From Nocardioides caeni (GTDB lineage: Bacteria; Actinomycetota; Actinomycetes; Propionibacteriales; Nocardioidaceae): a stretch of DNA of 56,025 bases. How positions within the stretch are numbered: the first letter of the stretch is position 1; the number at the start of each line of letters is the position of its first letter. The DNA lies in contig NZ_STGW01000008.1 in assembly GCF_004912195.1 (NCBI RefSeq), forward strand, positions 1 through 56,025, read 5' to 3'. Both the position numbers and the translations under genes were made by a program. Positions 34,710-43,485 of the stretch are shown here, piece after piece. The notes beneath the pieces were generated by a model. It had not been told where the DNA came from. It saw only the letters and a program-made list of their open reading frames with translations, and did no database searches.

Positions 34710-36920
34710 TCAGGCCCCGGCCGGCACCCGGCCGGTGGCATCTCCGTCGAGGTCGCCGTCGAGGTCGCCGTCGCGGGGTGCGACCTCGCCGGCGGCCGGC
34801 TTCTCGTCGTACTCGTCGCGGAAGCCGTAGCGCTCCCACCAGCGCGCGAGCGGGGCGGGCGCCCACCAGTTCCAGCGCCCCAGGAGCTTCATGGTGGCGG
34901 GCACGAGGAGCGCCCGGACGACGGTGGCGTCGATGATGATCGCCACGAGCATGCCGATACCCATCATCTTCATGAACACCACGCCGCTGAGGCTGAAGGC
35001 GCCGATCACGACGCCGAGGAGCAGCGCGGCGCTGGTGATGATCCGGCCGGTCTTCTGCACCCCGGTCTGCACGGCGAGGTCGTTGTCGCCGGTGGCGTCC
35101 CACTGCTCGCGCACCCGCGAGAGGAGAAAGACCTCGTAGTCCATCGACAGCCCGAAGAGGATCGCCAGCATGACGATCGGGTTGGTGAGGTCGAGGAAGC
35201 CCTGCGGGGTGAAGCCCAGCAGGTCGGCGAGGTGGCCGTCGCTGAAGATCCAGGTGACGACCCCGAACGAGGCGGTGATCGAGAAGGCGTTCATCAGCAC
35301 CGCCTTCAGCGGCAGCACCAGTGAGCCGAACGCGAGGAAGAGCAGCACCAGCATAACGCTGATGACGATCACCCCCATCAGGGGCAGGTGGTTGCCGATC
35401 GAGTCGGCGAGGTCGACGGTGTCCGCCGTCAGGCCACCGACGAGTGCCTCGCCGCCGGCCGGGGTGTCGATCGCGCGGAGGTCCTCGACGACCTGCTTCG
35501 AGGCCTCCGACTGGCTGTTGCCCTCCCACGACACCCGCAGCAGCGTGGTGTCGCCCTCGGCGGTGACGGGGCTGACGTCCACAACGCCGCCGACGCCCCG
35601 CAGGGACTCGGTGTAGCCCGCCAGATCAGCCTCGTCGGCGCCGGTCACCAGGACGTTGGCGGTCGACCGCTCGGGGCCGAACTCGGTGCTGAGCCGGTCG
35701 GAGGCGACGTGCGAGGGCGTGTCGGAGGGCAGCACGCGGTAGTCGACGCTGCCCCACTTCACGCCGAGGAACGGCGCGGCGATGGCGAGGAGGCCCACCA
35801 CGACGACGGTGGCGACGAGGATCGGGCGGCGCATGACGCCGCGGGCCAGGCGGGCCCAGGCGCCGTGGTCGGTCTCGACCGCGCGCGACTGCTTGAGGAA
35901 GGGGATCCGCCCGGCGTCGATCCGCCGGCCGAGCAGGGCCAGCGTCGCGGGGAGCACGGTGAGCGCCGCGACCATCGCGATGAGCACCGCGGCGATGCCG
36001 CCGTAGCCGATGGACTTGAGGAAGGTCTGCGGGAAGACGAGCAGCGAGCTCATAGCCGCGGCGACGGTCAGCGCGGAGAACGCGACGGTGCGACCGGCGG
36101 TGCCCATGGTGCGCACCAGCGCCCGTCGTACGTCGTCGGGCGTGGCCGCGATCTCCTCGCGGAAGCGCGAGACGATGAACAGCGCGTAGTCGATCGCGAG
36201 CCCGAGGCCGAGCAGGGTGATGATGTTGGGCGCGAAGATCGACACCTCGGTGAGCTCGTTGAGGCCGGCCATCATGGCCCGGGCGCCGATGACCGCGACG
36301 ATCCCGACGAGCAGGGGCATCAGCGCGGCGACCACGCTGCGGAAGATGATGAGCGAGAGCAGCAGCACCACGGGGAGCGAGACGAGCTCGGCGAGGAGCA
36401 GGTCCTCCTTGGTCTCGTGGTTGACGTCGACATAGACGGCGTAGGGGCCGGCGAAGGCGGTCTCGAGGTCGCTCTCGGCGATGACCGGCTCCATCCGCTC
36501 GTAGGAGTCGCCGAAGTCGTTCTGGATCTCACCGGCGAGCGAGACGTAGACCAGCGCGGAGTGGCCGTCGTCGCTGACCATCGCGGGGTCCTGGGTGTCG
36601 TACCACGCCTGGGTCGCGACGACGGTGTCCTCCGGGACCGCCGCGAAGGCCTCCTCGACCTCGGCGCGGAAGGCCGGGTCGGACGCCTGGAGGTCGTCGC
36701 TGGTGAAGATGACGATGGCATCGACCGTGCGGTTGCCGAAGGTCTCCCGCTCGAGGGCGAGCTCCTCCGCGGCCTCACTGCCCGGGTCGTCGAACCCACC
36801 GGCGGAGAGCTTGTCCTCCAGGCCGATGCCCGCGACCGCGGCGAGTGCGGTGACGAACAGTCCGACCAGCACCACGACCAGCGACCGTCGGACGATCATT
36901 GCGCCCCATCGCTCCAGCAT
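34710..36920 (-). CDS. MMPL-family RND transporter
   Basis: A 736-residue membrane transporter with the two-fold MMPL/SSD layout: an N-terminal helix, a large outer loop (KLSAGGFDDPGSEAAEELALER), six-helix block including LGLGLAIDYALFIVSRFREE (acidic residue in helix 4), a second helix and outer loop, then LFGLSMDYEVFLLSRVREQW in the matching position. Substrates may be lipids or drugs. The ATG at 36920 has AGGAG 5-6 nt upstream; the longer frame from 36962 runs into the promoter. The C-terminus ends in Asp/Gly repeats (DGDLDGDLDGD). It is divergent from a TetR gene and probably repressed by it. Confidence 0.92.
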   Translation of the reverse strand: MLERWGAMIVRRSLVVVLVGLFVTALAAVAGIGLEDKLSAGGFDDPGSEAAEELALERETFGNRTVDAIVIFTSDDLQASDPAFRAEVEEAFAAVPEDTVVATQAWYDTQDPAMVSDDGHSALVYVSLAGEIQNDFGDSYERMEPVIAESDLETAFAGPYAVYVDVNHETKEDLLLAELVSLPVVLLLSLIIFRSVVAALMPLLVGIVAVIGARAMMAGLNELTEVSIFAPNIITLLGLGLAIDYALFIVSRFREEIAATPDDVRRALVRTMGTAGRTVAFSALTVAAAMSSLLVFPQTFLKSIGYGGIAAVLIAMVAALTVLPATLALLGRRIDAGRIPFLKQSRAVETDHGAWARLARGVMRRPILVATVVVVGLLAIAAPFLGVKWGSVDYRVLPSDTPSHVASDRLSTEFGPERSTANVLVTGADEADLAGYTESLRGVGGVVDVSPVTAEGDTTLLRVSWEGNSQSEASKQVVEDLRAIDTPAGGEALVGGLTADTVDLADSIGNHLPLMGVIVISVMLVLLFLAFGSLVLPLKAVLMNAFSITASFGVVTWIFSDGHLADLLGFTPQGFLDLTNPIVMLAILFGLSMDYEVFLLSRVREQWDATGDNDLAVQTGVQKTGRIITSAALLLGVVIGAFSLSGVVFMKMMGIGMLVAIIIDATVVRALLVPATMKLLGRWNWWAPAPLARWWERYGFRDEYDEKPAAGEVAPRDGDLDGDLDGDATGRVPAGA

Positions 36921-36945
36921 GTCCACTCCTGGGAAGTCCTCGACG

Positions 36946-37003
36946 ACGCTAGGGTGAAGCACCGTCAGTTTGGTTTACGCCGTTAACGGTAAACGGTGTA
37001 AAC
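36946..37003. promoter_or_regulatory. Shared MMPL/tetR control region with GTAAAC boxes
   Basis: GTTTAC (36973-36978) faces GTAAAC (36989-36994), and GTAAAC recurs at 36998-37003, 9 bp later; a GTTAAC palindrome lies at 36982-36987. On the minus strand TAGCGT (complement of 36946-36951) is a candidate -10 for MMPL. This AT-rich cluster is the expected binding site of the TetR protein. Confidence 0.6.
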
Positions 37004-37066
37004 TGATCTCGTCAACCGACGATCCCGTCACATCCCGTCACATCCGTCGAGCACCAAGGAGTACGC

Positions 37067-37828
37067 GTGGGCCTCGTCCGCACGCCAGCCACCCGGCGCG
37101 AGCGCCAGCGCGAGGCGACGTACGACGAGATCGTGAGCGTCGCGGCGCAGCTGCTCGCCGACGGCGAGGACCTGTCCCTGCGTGCCGTCGCCGGGCGGAT
37201 GGGGATGACCGCTCCCGCGCTCTATCGCTACGTCGCCAACTACCAGCAGCTCATCGACCTCGTCGCCTTCGAGCTCGACAAGGCGGCCACCGCCGAGTGG
37301 GCCGCGGCCGCCGAGCGCTTTCCCGCCGAGGACCCCGCCGCCCGGCTGAGCGTCGCCTGTGCCCGCTTCCGGCAGTGGGCCCTCGCGCGACCGCGGGAGT
37401 TCGCGCTGATCTTCGCCAACCCGATCGCCGAGGAGGACACCGAGCGGCGCGAGCTGCTCACCGTCTCGACGTCGGGCCGCTATCTGACCGACCTGCTCTG
37501 GCAGGTCTGGGGGCAGACGAAGTTCCCCTACCCCCGCCTCGAGGAGCTCCACCCCACCGTGCGCGAGGCCGTCCTCGACCCGCTGATCCCCGCGGAGTCC
37601 GGCCACATCCCCGCCGAGGAGCGGGGCATCCTGTGGATCTACATGCGCGCCTGGTCCGCGCTCTACGGCGTGGTCACCCTCGAGTCGACCGGCCACTGCG
37701 ACCCCCGCGTGATCGCGTCCGGCCAGCTCTTCCGCTCCACGATGCTCGACTGGCTCGGCGTCATCGGCCTCGACGACCAGAGGGAGCGGCTCAGCGCGAT
37801 CCTCGACGAGGAGCTGGCGGCGGACTGA
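37067..37828 (+). CDS. TetR/AcrR-family regulator
   Basis: 253 residues with the TetR DNA-binding domain at the N-terminus: ERQREATYDEIVSVAAQLLADGEDLSLRAVAGRMGMTAPALYRY, then a helical ligand domain with WHG-type C-terminal features (LIFANPIAEED, WSALYGVVTLESTGHCDPRV). GTG start at 37067 with AAGGAG 5 nt upstream. Divergent from the MMPL transporter gene with GTAAAC-type boxes in between, so it most likely represses the transporter and itself. Ligand unknown. Confidence 0.9.
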   Translation: MGLVRTPATRRERQREATYDEIVSVAAQLLADGEDLSLRAVAGRMGMTAPALYRYVANYQQLIDLVAFELDKAATAEWAAAAERFPAEDPAARLSVACARFRQWALARPREFALIFANPIAEEDTERRELLTVSTSGRYLTDLLWQVWGQTKFPYPRLEELHPTVREAVLDPLIPAESGHIPAEERGILWIYMRAWSALYGVVTLESTGHCDPRVIASGQLFRSTMLDWLGVIGLDDQRERLSAILDEELAAD

Positions 37829-37853
37829 GGTCGGGGCCGGACCGGGGACGCGC

Positions 37854-37962
37854 TGTAACACGCTGTTCGCGGATGTAACACGCTGTCCGCCGCTCTTCGG
37901 TGCCTGTGTCGGCATTTCATCGCCGAATGGATCGATCCAATCAACGTGGGCAACGTGTTACA
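37854..37962. repeat. TGTAACACG element, copy B
   Basis: TGTAACACGCTGT occurs at 37854 and again at 37874 (20-bp step); CGGTGCCTGTGTCGG (37898-37912) lies 24 nt from the second start, as in copy A. The right end is CAACGTGTTACA (37951-37962). Total length from the first box is 109 bp, equal to copy A. It lies between the convergent tetR and sirtuin genes. Confidence 0.75.
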
Positions 37963-38012
37963 TGCGTACGCCGGCCCGCAGCCCGCCCACGCGGACCGAC
38001 CGCGAAACGGGC

Positions 38013-38705
38013 TCAGCCCCAGAGCACCTCGCGCACCCACCGCGGCACGAGCTCGCCGGCCTTGCCCTGCCGGGCCTCGTGGAAGAACACCGAGCCCTCG
38101 GAGGGCTCCAGGTTGAGCTCGAGGGTCTTCGCACCGTGGCGGCGGGCGTGCTGCACGAAGCCGGCGGCGGGATAAACCGCGCCCGACGTACCGATAGAGA
38201 CGAAGAGGCTGGCGTCGGTCAGAGCATCGGTGATGCGGTCCATCTCGTAGGGGACCTCGCCGAACCAGACCACGTCGGGACGCAGGTCCGCGACGCCGCA
38301 GCCGGGGCAGTCGGGCTCGGCCTCGAGGGCGGCGTCCCACGGCGAGGCGACGCCACAGGCACGGCACAGCGCCTTGCGGAGCTCGCCGTGCATGTGGACG
38401 ACGTTCTTCGACCCCGCCCGCTCGTGCAGGTCGTCGATGTTCTGGGTGACCACGAGCAGGGCGTCGCCGAGGGTCTCCTCGAGCTCGGCCAGCGCCCGGT
38501 GAGCGGCGTTGGGCTCGACGGTCGCCAGAGCCGCGCGGCGCTCGTCATAGAAACGCTGCACGGTGGCGCGATCGCGCGCGAACCCCTCCGGCGTCGCGAC
38601 GTCTTCGACGTGGTGGCCCTCCCAGAGCCCGTCGGCATCCCGGAAGGTCGCGATCCCGCTCTCGGCGGAGATCCCGGCACCGGTGAGGACGACGATCTGG
38701 GGCAC
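38013..38705 (-). CDS. cobB: NAD-dependent protein deacylase, sirtuin class III-like
   Basis: 230 residues. NAD-binding GAGISAESGIATFR (9-22), VTQNIDDLHERAG (86-98), catalytic His106 (HMHGEL), and a zinc ribbon with Cys114, Cys117, Cys133, Cys136 (CRACG, CPGCG). Tyr53 and Arg56 (FYDERR) are the pair that in class III sirtuins such as SIRT5 and CobB bind acidic acyl groups, so desuccinylase activity besides deacetylation is likely. GTG start at 38705 with TAGCCT 6 nt upstream and no SD. Confidence 0.94.
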   Translation of the reverse strand: MPQIVVLTGAGISAESGIATFRDADGLWEGHHVEDVATPEGFARDRATVQRFYDERRAALATVEPNAAHRALAELEETLGDALLVVTQNIDDLHERAGSKNVVHMHGELRKALCRACGVASPWDAALEAEPDCPGCGVADLRPDVVWFGEVPYEMDRITDALTDASLFVSIGTSGAVYPAAGFVQHARRHGAKTLELNLEPSEGSVFFHEARQGKAGELVPRWVREVLWG

Positions 38706-38711
38706 GCTCGG

Positions 38712-38717
38712 AGGCTA
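38712..38717 (-). promoter_or_regulatory. Putative -10 box (TAGCCT) of sirtuin gene
   Basis: TAGCCT on the minus strand ends 6 nt before the GTG start; there is no SD. Same geometry as upp and recC. Confidence 0.45.
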
Positions 38718-38782
38718 CCCGCTGCCGGCGTGACGGGCGCCACGTGTCCAGCCCACCGGGCCACGCAGAGCCTGGCCGCCGG

Positions 38783-39124
38783 TCAGCCGCGCAGCACCTT
38801 CTCCATCGCCCTGCCCTTCGCCAGCTCGTCCACGAGCTTGTCGAGATAGCGGATCTGCTGCATGAGCGGGTCCTCGATCTCCTGGACCTTCACCCCACAG
38901 ACGCTGCCGGTGATGAGCCCGACGTGGGGGTTGAGGTCGGCGGCGGCGAAGAAGTCGGCGAACGTGGTGCGCTCCGCGAGCTGCCGGTCCAGCGTGGCCT
39001 GGTCGAAGCCGGTCAGCCACCGGATCACCTCGTCGACCTCCGCCTTGGTGCGGCCCTTCTTCTCCGCCTTCGTGACGTAGTGCGGATAGACGTCGGCGAC
39101 GGCGGTGGTGAAGATCCGGTGCAC
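38783..39124 (-). CDS. DUF2200 family protein
   Basis: A 113-residue protein with the family's characteristic start [26 protein letters not shown] and core [20 protein letters not shown] and [26 protein letters not shown]. Function unknown; members are small cytosolic proteins. GTG start at 39124. Lies between the sirtuin and SDR genes, all on the minus strand but with gaps of 35-77 bp, so shared transcription is uncertain. Confidence 0.88.
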   Translation of the reverse strand: MHRIFTTAVADVYPHYVTKAEKKGRTKAEVDEVIRWLTGFDQATLDRQLAERTTFADFFAAADLNPHVGLITGSVCGVKVQEIEDPLMQQIRYLDKLVDELAKGRAMEKVLRG

Positions 39125-39159
39125 GGGGCCAGTGAAGCAGAGCCACCGACCGCGTGGCG

Positions 39160-40089
39160 TCAGCCGCCGAGGTCGAAGGCGACGCCCGTCAGCTCCTCGC
39201 TGCGCTCCCAGAGCCGCTCGGCGAGCTGCTCGTCGCGCGCCCGCGGGTGGAGGGCGGCCGGTCCCGCCGGCCCCCGCCAGCCACGGAAGCGACGAGGCCC
39301 GCGCCGGAAGTGCTGGGGCCCGCTGTACGTCGCCGGGCCGGCCACGGCTGCGGCGTACAACGTCGGCGCGGCGCCGGCCTCCGCCGACTGCAGCAGGACG
39401 CGGAGGCCCAGCTCGACGACCGGCGTCGGCACCGCCTTGAAGAAGCGGCGGGCGCCCACCCCGTCGGGGTCGGTGGCGAGTCCGGTGGCGGCGACGCCCG
39501 GGTGGGCGGCATTGGAGACGAGGGTCCGCCCGGCCCGGTCCGCGCGCCGCTGCAGCTCGAAGGCGAAGAGCAGGTTGGCGAGCTTGGAGTTGCCGTAGGC
39601 CACCATCGGTTCGTACGACGCCTCCGGGTTGCCGTCCACCACGCTGTCGCGTCCGTAGACATGGGCGAGGCTCGACACGGTCACGACACGTGGCGCGGGG
39701 GCGGCGAGCAGGTGCGGCAGCAGCCGCCCCGTGAGGGCGAAGTGCCCCAAGTGGTTGGTGCCGAACTGCAGTTCGTGGCCGTCGGCCGTCGCCCGCCAGG
39801 CCGGCGGCGTCATCAGGCCGGCGTTGTTGACCAGGAGGTCGAGCGGGCCCTCCCAGTGCTCCGCGAACGCGGCGACGCTGTCCAGCGAGGCCAGGTCGAG
39901 CTGCTCGAAGCGGCCACCGATCGCGGAGGCGGTGGCCCGGCCGGCGTCGGCCTTGCGGCAGGCCAGCACCACGTCGGCGCCGTGCGCGGCCAGCTCACGG
40001 GCGGCGTGGAGGCCGATGCCGGAGTTGGCGCCGGTCACGACCGCGGTGGTGCCGGTCAGGTCGGGGAGGTCGGCAGGCGTCCAGGTCAT
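39160..40089 (-). CDS. SDR-family oxidoreductase (retinol dehydrogenase-like)
   Basis: 309 residues of the short-chain dehydrogenase fold. NAD(P)-binding TGANSGIG (near residue 19), LVNNAGLM, catalytic Ser in VTVSSLAHV and YGNSK (Tyr-x3-Lys). Extra C-terminal Arg/Pro-rich residues are seen in light-dependent protochlorophyllide reductase/WWOX-like SDRs. NADP preference and substrate are not clear. ATG at 40089, preceded by GAGAGGGA as SD. No functional link to neighbours is evident. Confidence 0.88.
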   Translation of the reverse strand: MTWTPADLPDLTGTTAVVTGANSGIGLHAARELAAHGADVVLACRKADAGRATASAIGGRFEQLDLASLDSVAAFAEHWEGPLDLLVNNAGLMTPPAWRATADGHELQFGTNHLGHFALTGRLLPHLLAAPAPRVVTVSSLAHVYGRDSVVDGNPEASYEPMVAYGNSKLANLLFAFELQRRADRAGRTLVSNAAHPGVAATGLATDPDGVGARRFFKAVPTPVVELGLRVLLQSAEAGAAPTLYAAAVAGPATYSGPQHFRRGPRRFRGWRGPAGPAALHPRARDEQLAERLWERSEELTGVAFDLGG

Positions 40090-40200
40090 CGCGGTCCCTC
40101 TCGTGTGCGCTCCTCCGCCCGTCGGCCGGTTGGCCGGTCGGCTCGCGGAGGCGTCACGCCAAGGTAGCGACGGATGCTGCTGGGCGGAGCCCTGCCCAGA

Positions 40201-41322
40201 TCACCGGGGCTGGCGCGGGACCCAGACCAGGCCGTCGCCGGTCGGCTCCGAGGAGGTCACGGAGGGCACGCCACCCCACAGGATCAGGCGATCGCCGGCC
40301 CAGGCGACCAGGTGGTAGTACTCGTGCCCGGGACAGGAGGGCACCTCCAGCGCATCGGCTGGCTGACTCGAGACCAGCCGATCGCCAGCGGTGATCCACG
40401 ACGGCCCTGCGGAGGCTGCGCCGAGCCGGCATTCGCCATTCCCGGGCTCTCCCGATGCCAGCTCGTGCCAGGTGTCGGCCGTCGGGTCGTAGGCCCAGTT
40501 CCGCGCGGCCGGGTCACGGTTCTCGGCCGCGACGAGCAGGTCGCCCTGCGGGACCAGCCACTGCTGCTGGGTCATGTCGGGCGTCTCGGCGTCGACCACC
40601 CGCCAGTGCCCGTCCTCGAGCACCGCGAGTCGTGAAGGACTGCCCTCATGGGCGTCGAAGTGGTGCTCGACGTCCATCGACAGCAGCCACAACCGGCCGT
40701 CGAGCCACGCCATGCTCCGGTCGTAGGACTCCCCGAAGGGGTCGGCCGGCAGGGTCACCCACGTGCCCGTCGCGGTGTCGAAGCGATGGTCGGTCGGGCC
40801 GTCGCCGCGGCTGCTGTAGGAGAACCGGACGACGTCGTCCCCGGCGGGGACGAGGCCACCCCCGTCGACGTACCCGGGGACGCGCGGGCCGCGGGACCAC
40901 ACACCGTTCGCCGGGTCGAGGAGGAAGGTCGCCGACCTGGACGTGACGAAGAGCGCCCGACTCCCCAGCCACACGCCGAGGCCGGACGCGAAGGCCCGCG
41001 GTGCGGGCGGAAGCTCGCGCCACGTGTCGGTCTCCGGGTCGTAGGCCGCTGCTGCGTTCGAGCTCCGCCCCGCGCTGGCGCAGTCGGCGGCGGGCGGGCA
41101 CACCGGTTGCGCCTCACCACCCGCGACGACGAGCTCCTCGCCGGTCCACACCGCCACCGCGTTGGCGCGGCCGCCCAGCGGGGACTCGGCGATCGGCTGC
41201 CAGCCGTCCGTCGACGGCAGGGGCGTCGAGCCACTGGCACGGTCCACCGGGTCATCGGCTGGGTGCGCACCGCAGCCGACCAGCAGCAGGGCGGGCAACG
41301 ACAACAGCAGCCTTCGGACCAT
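40201..41322 (-). CDS. Kelch-like lipoprotein
   Basis: A 373-residue exported protein. MVRRLLLSLPALLLVGC is a lipoprotein signal with lipobox LVGC (Cys17). The mature part has repeated kelch/galactose-oxidase-like blades: AAAYDPETDTWRELPPAPRA, ATFLLDPANGVWSRGPRV, HRFDTATGTWVTLPADPF and NWAYDPTADTWHELASGE, about five to six blades of a beta propeller. No catalytic motif recognised. ATG at 41322 chosen since it starts the signal peptide; longer frames overlap the phosphatase remnant. A small hairpin (CTGGGC/GCCCAG near 40181-40199) follows the stop. Confidence 0.82.
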   Translation of the reverse strand: MVRRLLLSLPALLLVGCGAHPADDPVDRASGSTPLPSTDGWQPIAESPLGGRANAVAVWTGEELVVAGGEAQPVCPPAADCASAGRSSNAAAAYDPETDTWRELPPAPRAFASGLGVWLGSRALFVTSRSATFLLDPANGVWSRGPRVPGYVDGGGLVPAGDDVVRFSYSSRGDGPTDHRFDTATGTWVTLPADPFGESYDRSMAWLDGRLWLLSMDVEHHFDAHEGSPSRLAVLEDGHWRVVDAETPDMTQQQWLVPQGDLLVAAENRDPAARNWAYDPTADTWHELASGEPGNGECRLGAASAGPSWITAGDRLVSSQPADALEVPSCPGHEYYHLVAWAGDRLILWGGVPSVTSSEPTGDGLVWVPRQPR

Positions 41323-41383
41323 GTCCGTTACGACGACAGGAGTCGCCGGGCGGTTCCCTGCCCCCGCCGACCACCATCGGCCA

Positions 41384-41722
41384 CACCCGCCGCCCCTGGT
41401 GGTCGGCGCCGATGGCTCCGCCGACTTCGTGCCCGTCCCTACCGGCCGCCCGCTGGGCACCGGAGCCGACACCTACGAGGCGACGACCCTGACGCTGCCA
41501 CCCGGCGCCACCCTGCTGTGCTTCACCGACGGTCTCGTCGAGCGGCGCACCGAGGACATCGACGCCGGGCTGGCCCGGCTCGCCAGCGTCGCCGGCAGCG
41601 GCGGCATCGGCGCAGGGCCCCTGGAGCCCACCCTGGACGGCCTGCTCGACCGCATGCGCGACCCGGACCGCCAGGACGACATCGCGGTGCTGGCACTGCG
41701 TCGTGCCGACTCTGCGGACTGA
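41384..41722 (+). pseudogene. C-terminal fragment of a SpoIIE-type PP2C phosphatase
   Basis: From HPPPLVVGADG onward (113 residues to the stop) the frame reads as the last third of a SpoIIE/RsbU-like Ser/Thr phosphatase: PLGTGADTYEATTLTLPPGATLLCFTDGLVE is the classic LPPGDxLLLYTDGLxE block, and DDIAVLALR is the final metal-binding Asp motif. The N-terminal two thirds, including the first metal ligands, is missing; the sequence upstream belongs to the kelch gene on the other strand. An inactive remnant, left by deletion or rearrangement. Confidence 0.8.
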
Positions 41723-41771
41723 CCTGCCGCCCCCCGCAGGCCAGTCCGCCGATCGGATCGCCGGTGGCGCG

Positions 41772-42215
41772 TCAGTCGACGCCCTGCAGCGCGGCGACCT
41801 CGTCCCGGGCCGCGACGACGGCGGCGTGCTGTCGGGTGACGACCTCCCGGAAGCCGGCGCTGAGGTCGCTGCCGAGTGCCTTCTCGTACTCGGAGACCGC
41901 GTGGTTCTCCCCGGTGACGCAGGCGCCCAGCACGCTGCCCGCGTCGTCGCCGGTCAGGGCATCCTTGAGCGCGATCCATCCTCGGTGGAGGGCAGCGGCC
42001 GCGGTCCCGCTCTGGTCGACGTCCTCGTCGTAACGGTGGCCCAGGTCGACGATCTCCTGGCGGAAGGCCGACCGCTGCTCCGAGAACCGCTGCAGCGTCG
42101 TGGCCCAGTCGGCGCGGTCGCTGCTCCTCAGCTTCTCGGCCGCGCTGGCGTAGCCGCGCTCGCCGTCGCGGAGGGTCTCCACCAGTTCCTTGGCTGCACT
42201 GTTGTCCTCGGTCAT
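41772..42215 (-). CDS. DUF2383/PA2169-family four-helix protein
   Basis: A 147-residue helical protein: ELVETLRDGERGYASAAEKL at the start and LHRGWIALKDALTGDDAGSVLGACVTGENHAVSEYEKAL are typical of DUF2383 (ferritin-like bundle, PA2169 type). Role unknown, often linked to stress or storage. The ATG at 42215 has AAGGAG 7 nt upstream; the frame extends to 42344 but the extra sequence is Cys/Arg-rich, non-family. Divergent from the Ser/Thr kinase at 42337. Confidence 0.85.
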   Translation of the reverse strand: MTEDNSAAKELVETLRDGERGYASAAEKLRSSDRADWATTLQRFSEQRSAFRQEIVDLGHRYDEDVDQSGTAAAALHRGWIALKDALTGDDAGSVLGACVTGENHAVSEYEKALGSDLSAGFREVVTRQHAAVVAARDEVAALQGVD

Positions 42216-42336
42216 CGATCCGCTCCTTCGTCCGTGCGCTCGTCGTTCCGCGGCCTCGGTGCCGCACCCGACAGGTACCCCGGTGCTCCCGGGGCAACAG
42301 GGGCCTGACGCGCGGACGTGTGGGTAACGGGCAGAC

Positions 42337-43485
42337 ATGGACAATGAGCCGGCGCCTGTCCTCGATGACCGCTACCGGCTGCTCGACGAGCTCGGCCATG
42401 GCGGGATGTCCGACGTCTACCGGGCGAATGACGAGGTCCTCCAGCGCGAGGTGGCCGTCAAGGTGCTGCGCGAGGTGGAGGACCCGACGCTGCACGCACG
42501 CTTCATCGCCGAGGCCAAGTTGCTGGCGGGGCTCAACCACCCCGGGCTCGTCACGCTGCTGGACGCGGGCATCCGCTCCGACCGGCCCTACCTCGTGATG
42601 ACCCTGGCCGAAGGGCCGACCCTCAGCGCGCGGCTGAGCGCAGGCGCGCTGCCCCCGACGGCGGTCGCTGACATCGGCACCCAGGTCGCCGCGGCGCTCG
42701 CGTACGCCCACCGCGAGGGCGTGACCCACCGCGACGTCAAGCCGAGCAACGTCCTGCTGTGCGACGACTCCCGGGCGCTGCTCTCCGACTTCGGGATCGC
42801 CCGGCTCACCGGCGATCTCGAGCAGCACACCCGCACCGGCGAGACGATCGGCTCCCCGGCCTACCTCGCGCCGGAGCAAGCCGCCGGAGAGCCGATCACA
42901 CCAGCCGCGGATGTGTACTCCCTCGGCCTCGTGCTGCTCGAGGCACTCACCGGCGAGCGGGCGTTCCCCGGCCCGCCGGTGGAGGCCGCCGTACGACGCC
43001 TCATCGCTCCTCCGGTGCTGCCCACGTCGCTCCCGGACCCGTGGCACGAGCTGCTGGAGCGAATGCTGGCGCGGGAGCCGGAGGCCCGGCCGGCCGCGGG
43101 TGACGTCGCCGTGGCGCTGGCCGCCCTCGGCGATGGTCCCGGGACGGGGACGGCGGAGCGGGCCTATCCGCCGCTCGCACGAGTGCAGGATCAGGACCGT
43201 CGCTACGACGCCGAGGGCACCGGCACGCTCGCCGTCGCGCCGACAACGCCCTCGGACGACGCCATGGAACCCGTGGAGCCTGCTGCCCCGACGCGCCGGC
43301 AGGGTCGACCGTGGCTCAGGGCCGCTGCGGCGGCGGTGGCGCTCCTCGTCGTCGGGCTGGTCGTGCTCCTCACCCTGCACGACCCCGAGCCGGTGCCACA
43401 GCGCTCGGAGGTCCCGGCGGAGGTGCCCGCGCGTTACCAGGCGCCACTGCAGGAGCTGCACGACGCGATCGAGGGCCCGCGATGA
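42337..43485 (+). CDS. Ser/Thr protein kinase, PknB-type, membrane-anchored
   Basis: A 382-residue kinase with GHGGMSDVYR loop (20-29), Lys42, HRDVKPSN (Asp133), DFGIAR (151-156) and GSPAYLAPEQ. A linker and a single membrane helix (about 325-347) follow, but only about 35 residues lie outside, so there is no sizeable sensor. The lipoprotein encoded next, overlapping by 4 nt, could supply the outer function. Preceded by TAACGG 6 nt before the ATG, a weak -10 candidate; no SD. Divergent from the DUF2383 gene. Confidence 0.92.
   Translation: MDNEPAPVLDDRYRLLDELGHGGMSDVYRANDEVLQREVAVKVLREVEDPTLHARFIAEAKLLAGLNHPGLVTLLDAGIRSDRPYLVMTLAEGPTLSARLSAGALPPTAVADIGTQVAAALAYAHREGVTHRDVKPSNVLLCDDSRALLSDFGIARLTGDLEQHTRTGETIGSPAYLAPEQAAGEPITPAADVYSLGLVLLEALTGERAFPGPPVEAAVRRLIAPPVLPTSLPDPWHELLERMLAREPEARPAAGDVAVALAALGDGPGTGTAERAYPPLARVQDQDRRYDAEGTGTLAVAPTTPSDDAMEPVEPAAPTRRQGRPWLRAAAAAVALLVVGLVVLLTLHDPEPVPQRSEVPAEVPARYQAPLQELHDAIEGPR

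Noticed and set aside
34710..34780. DGDLDGDLDGD tail of the MMPL protein as a calcium-binding repeat
   Set aside because: Too short and at a cytosolic C-terminus; more likely slippage in a repeated GTCGCCGTCGAG stretch.
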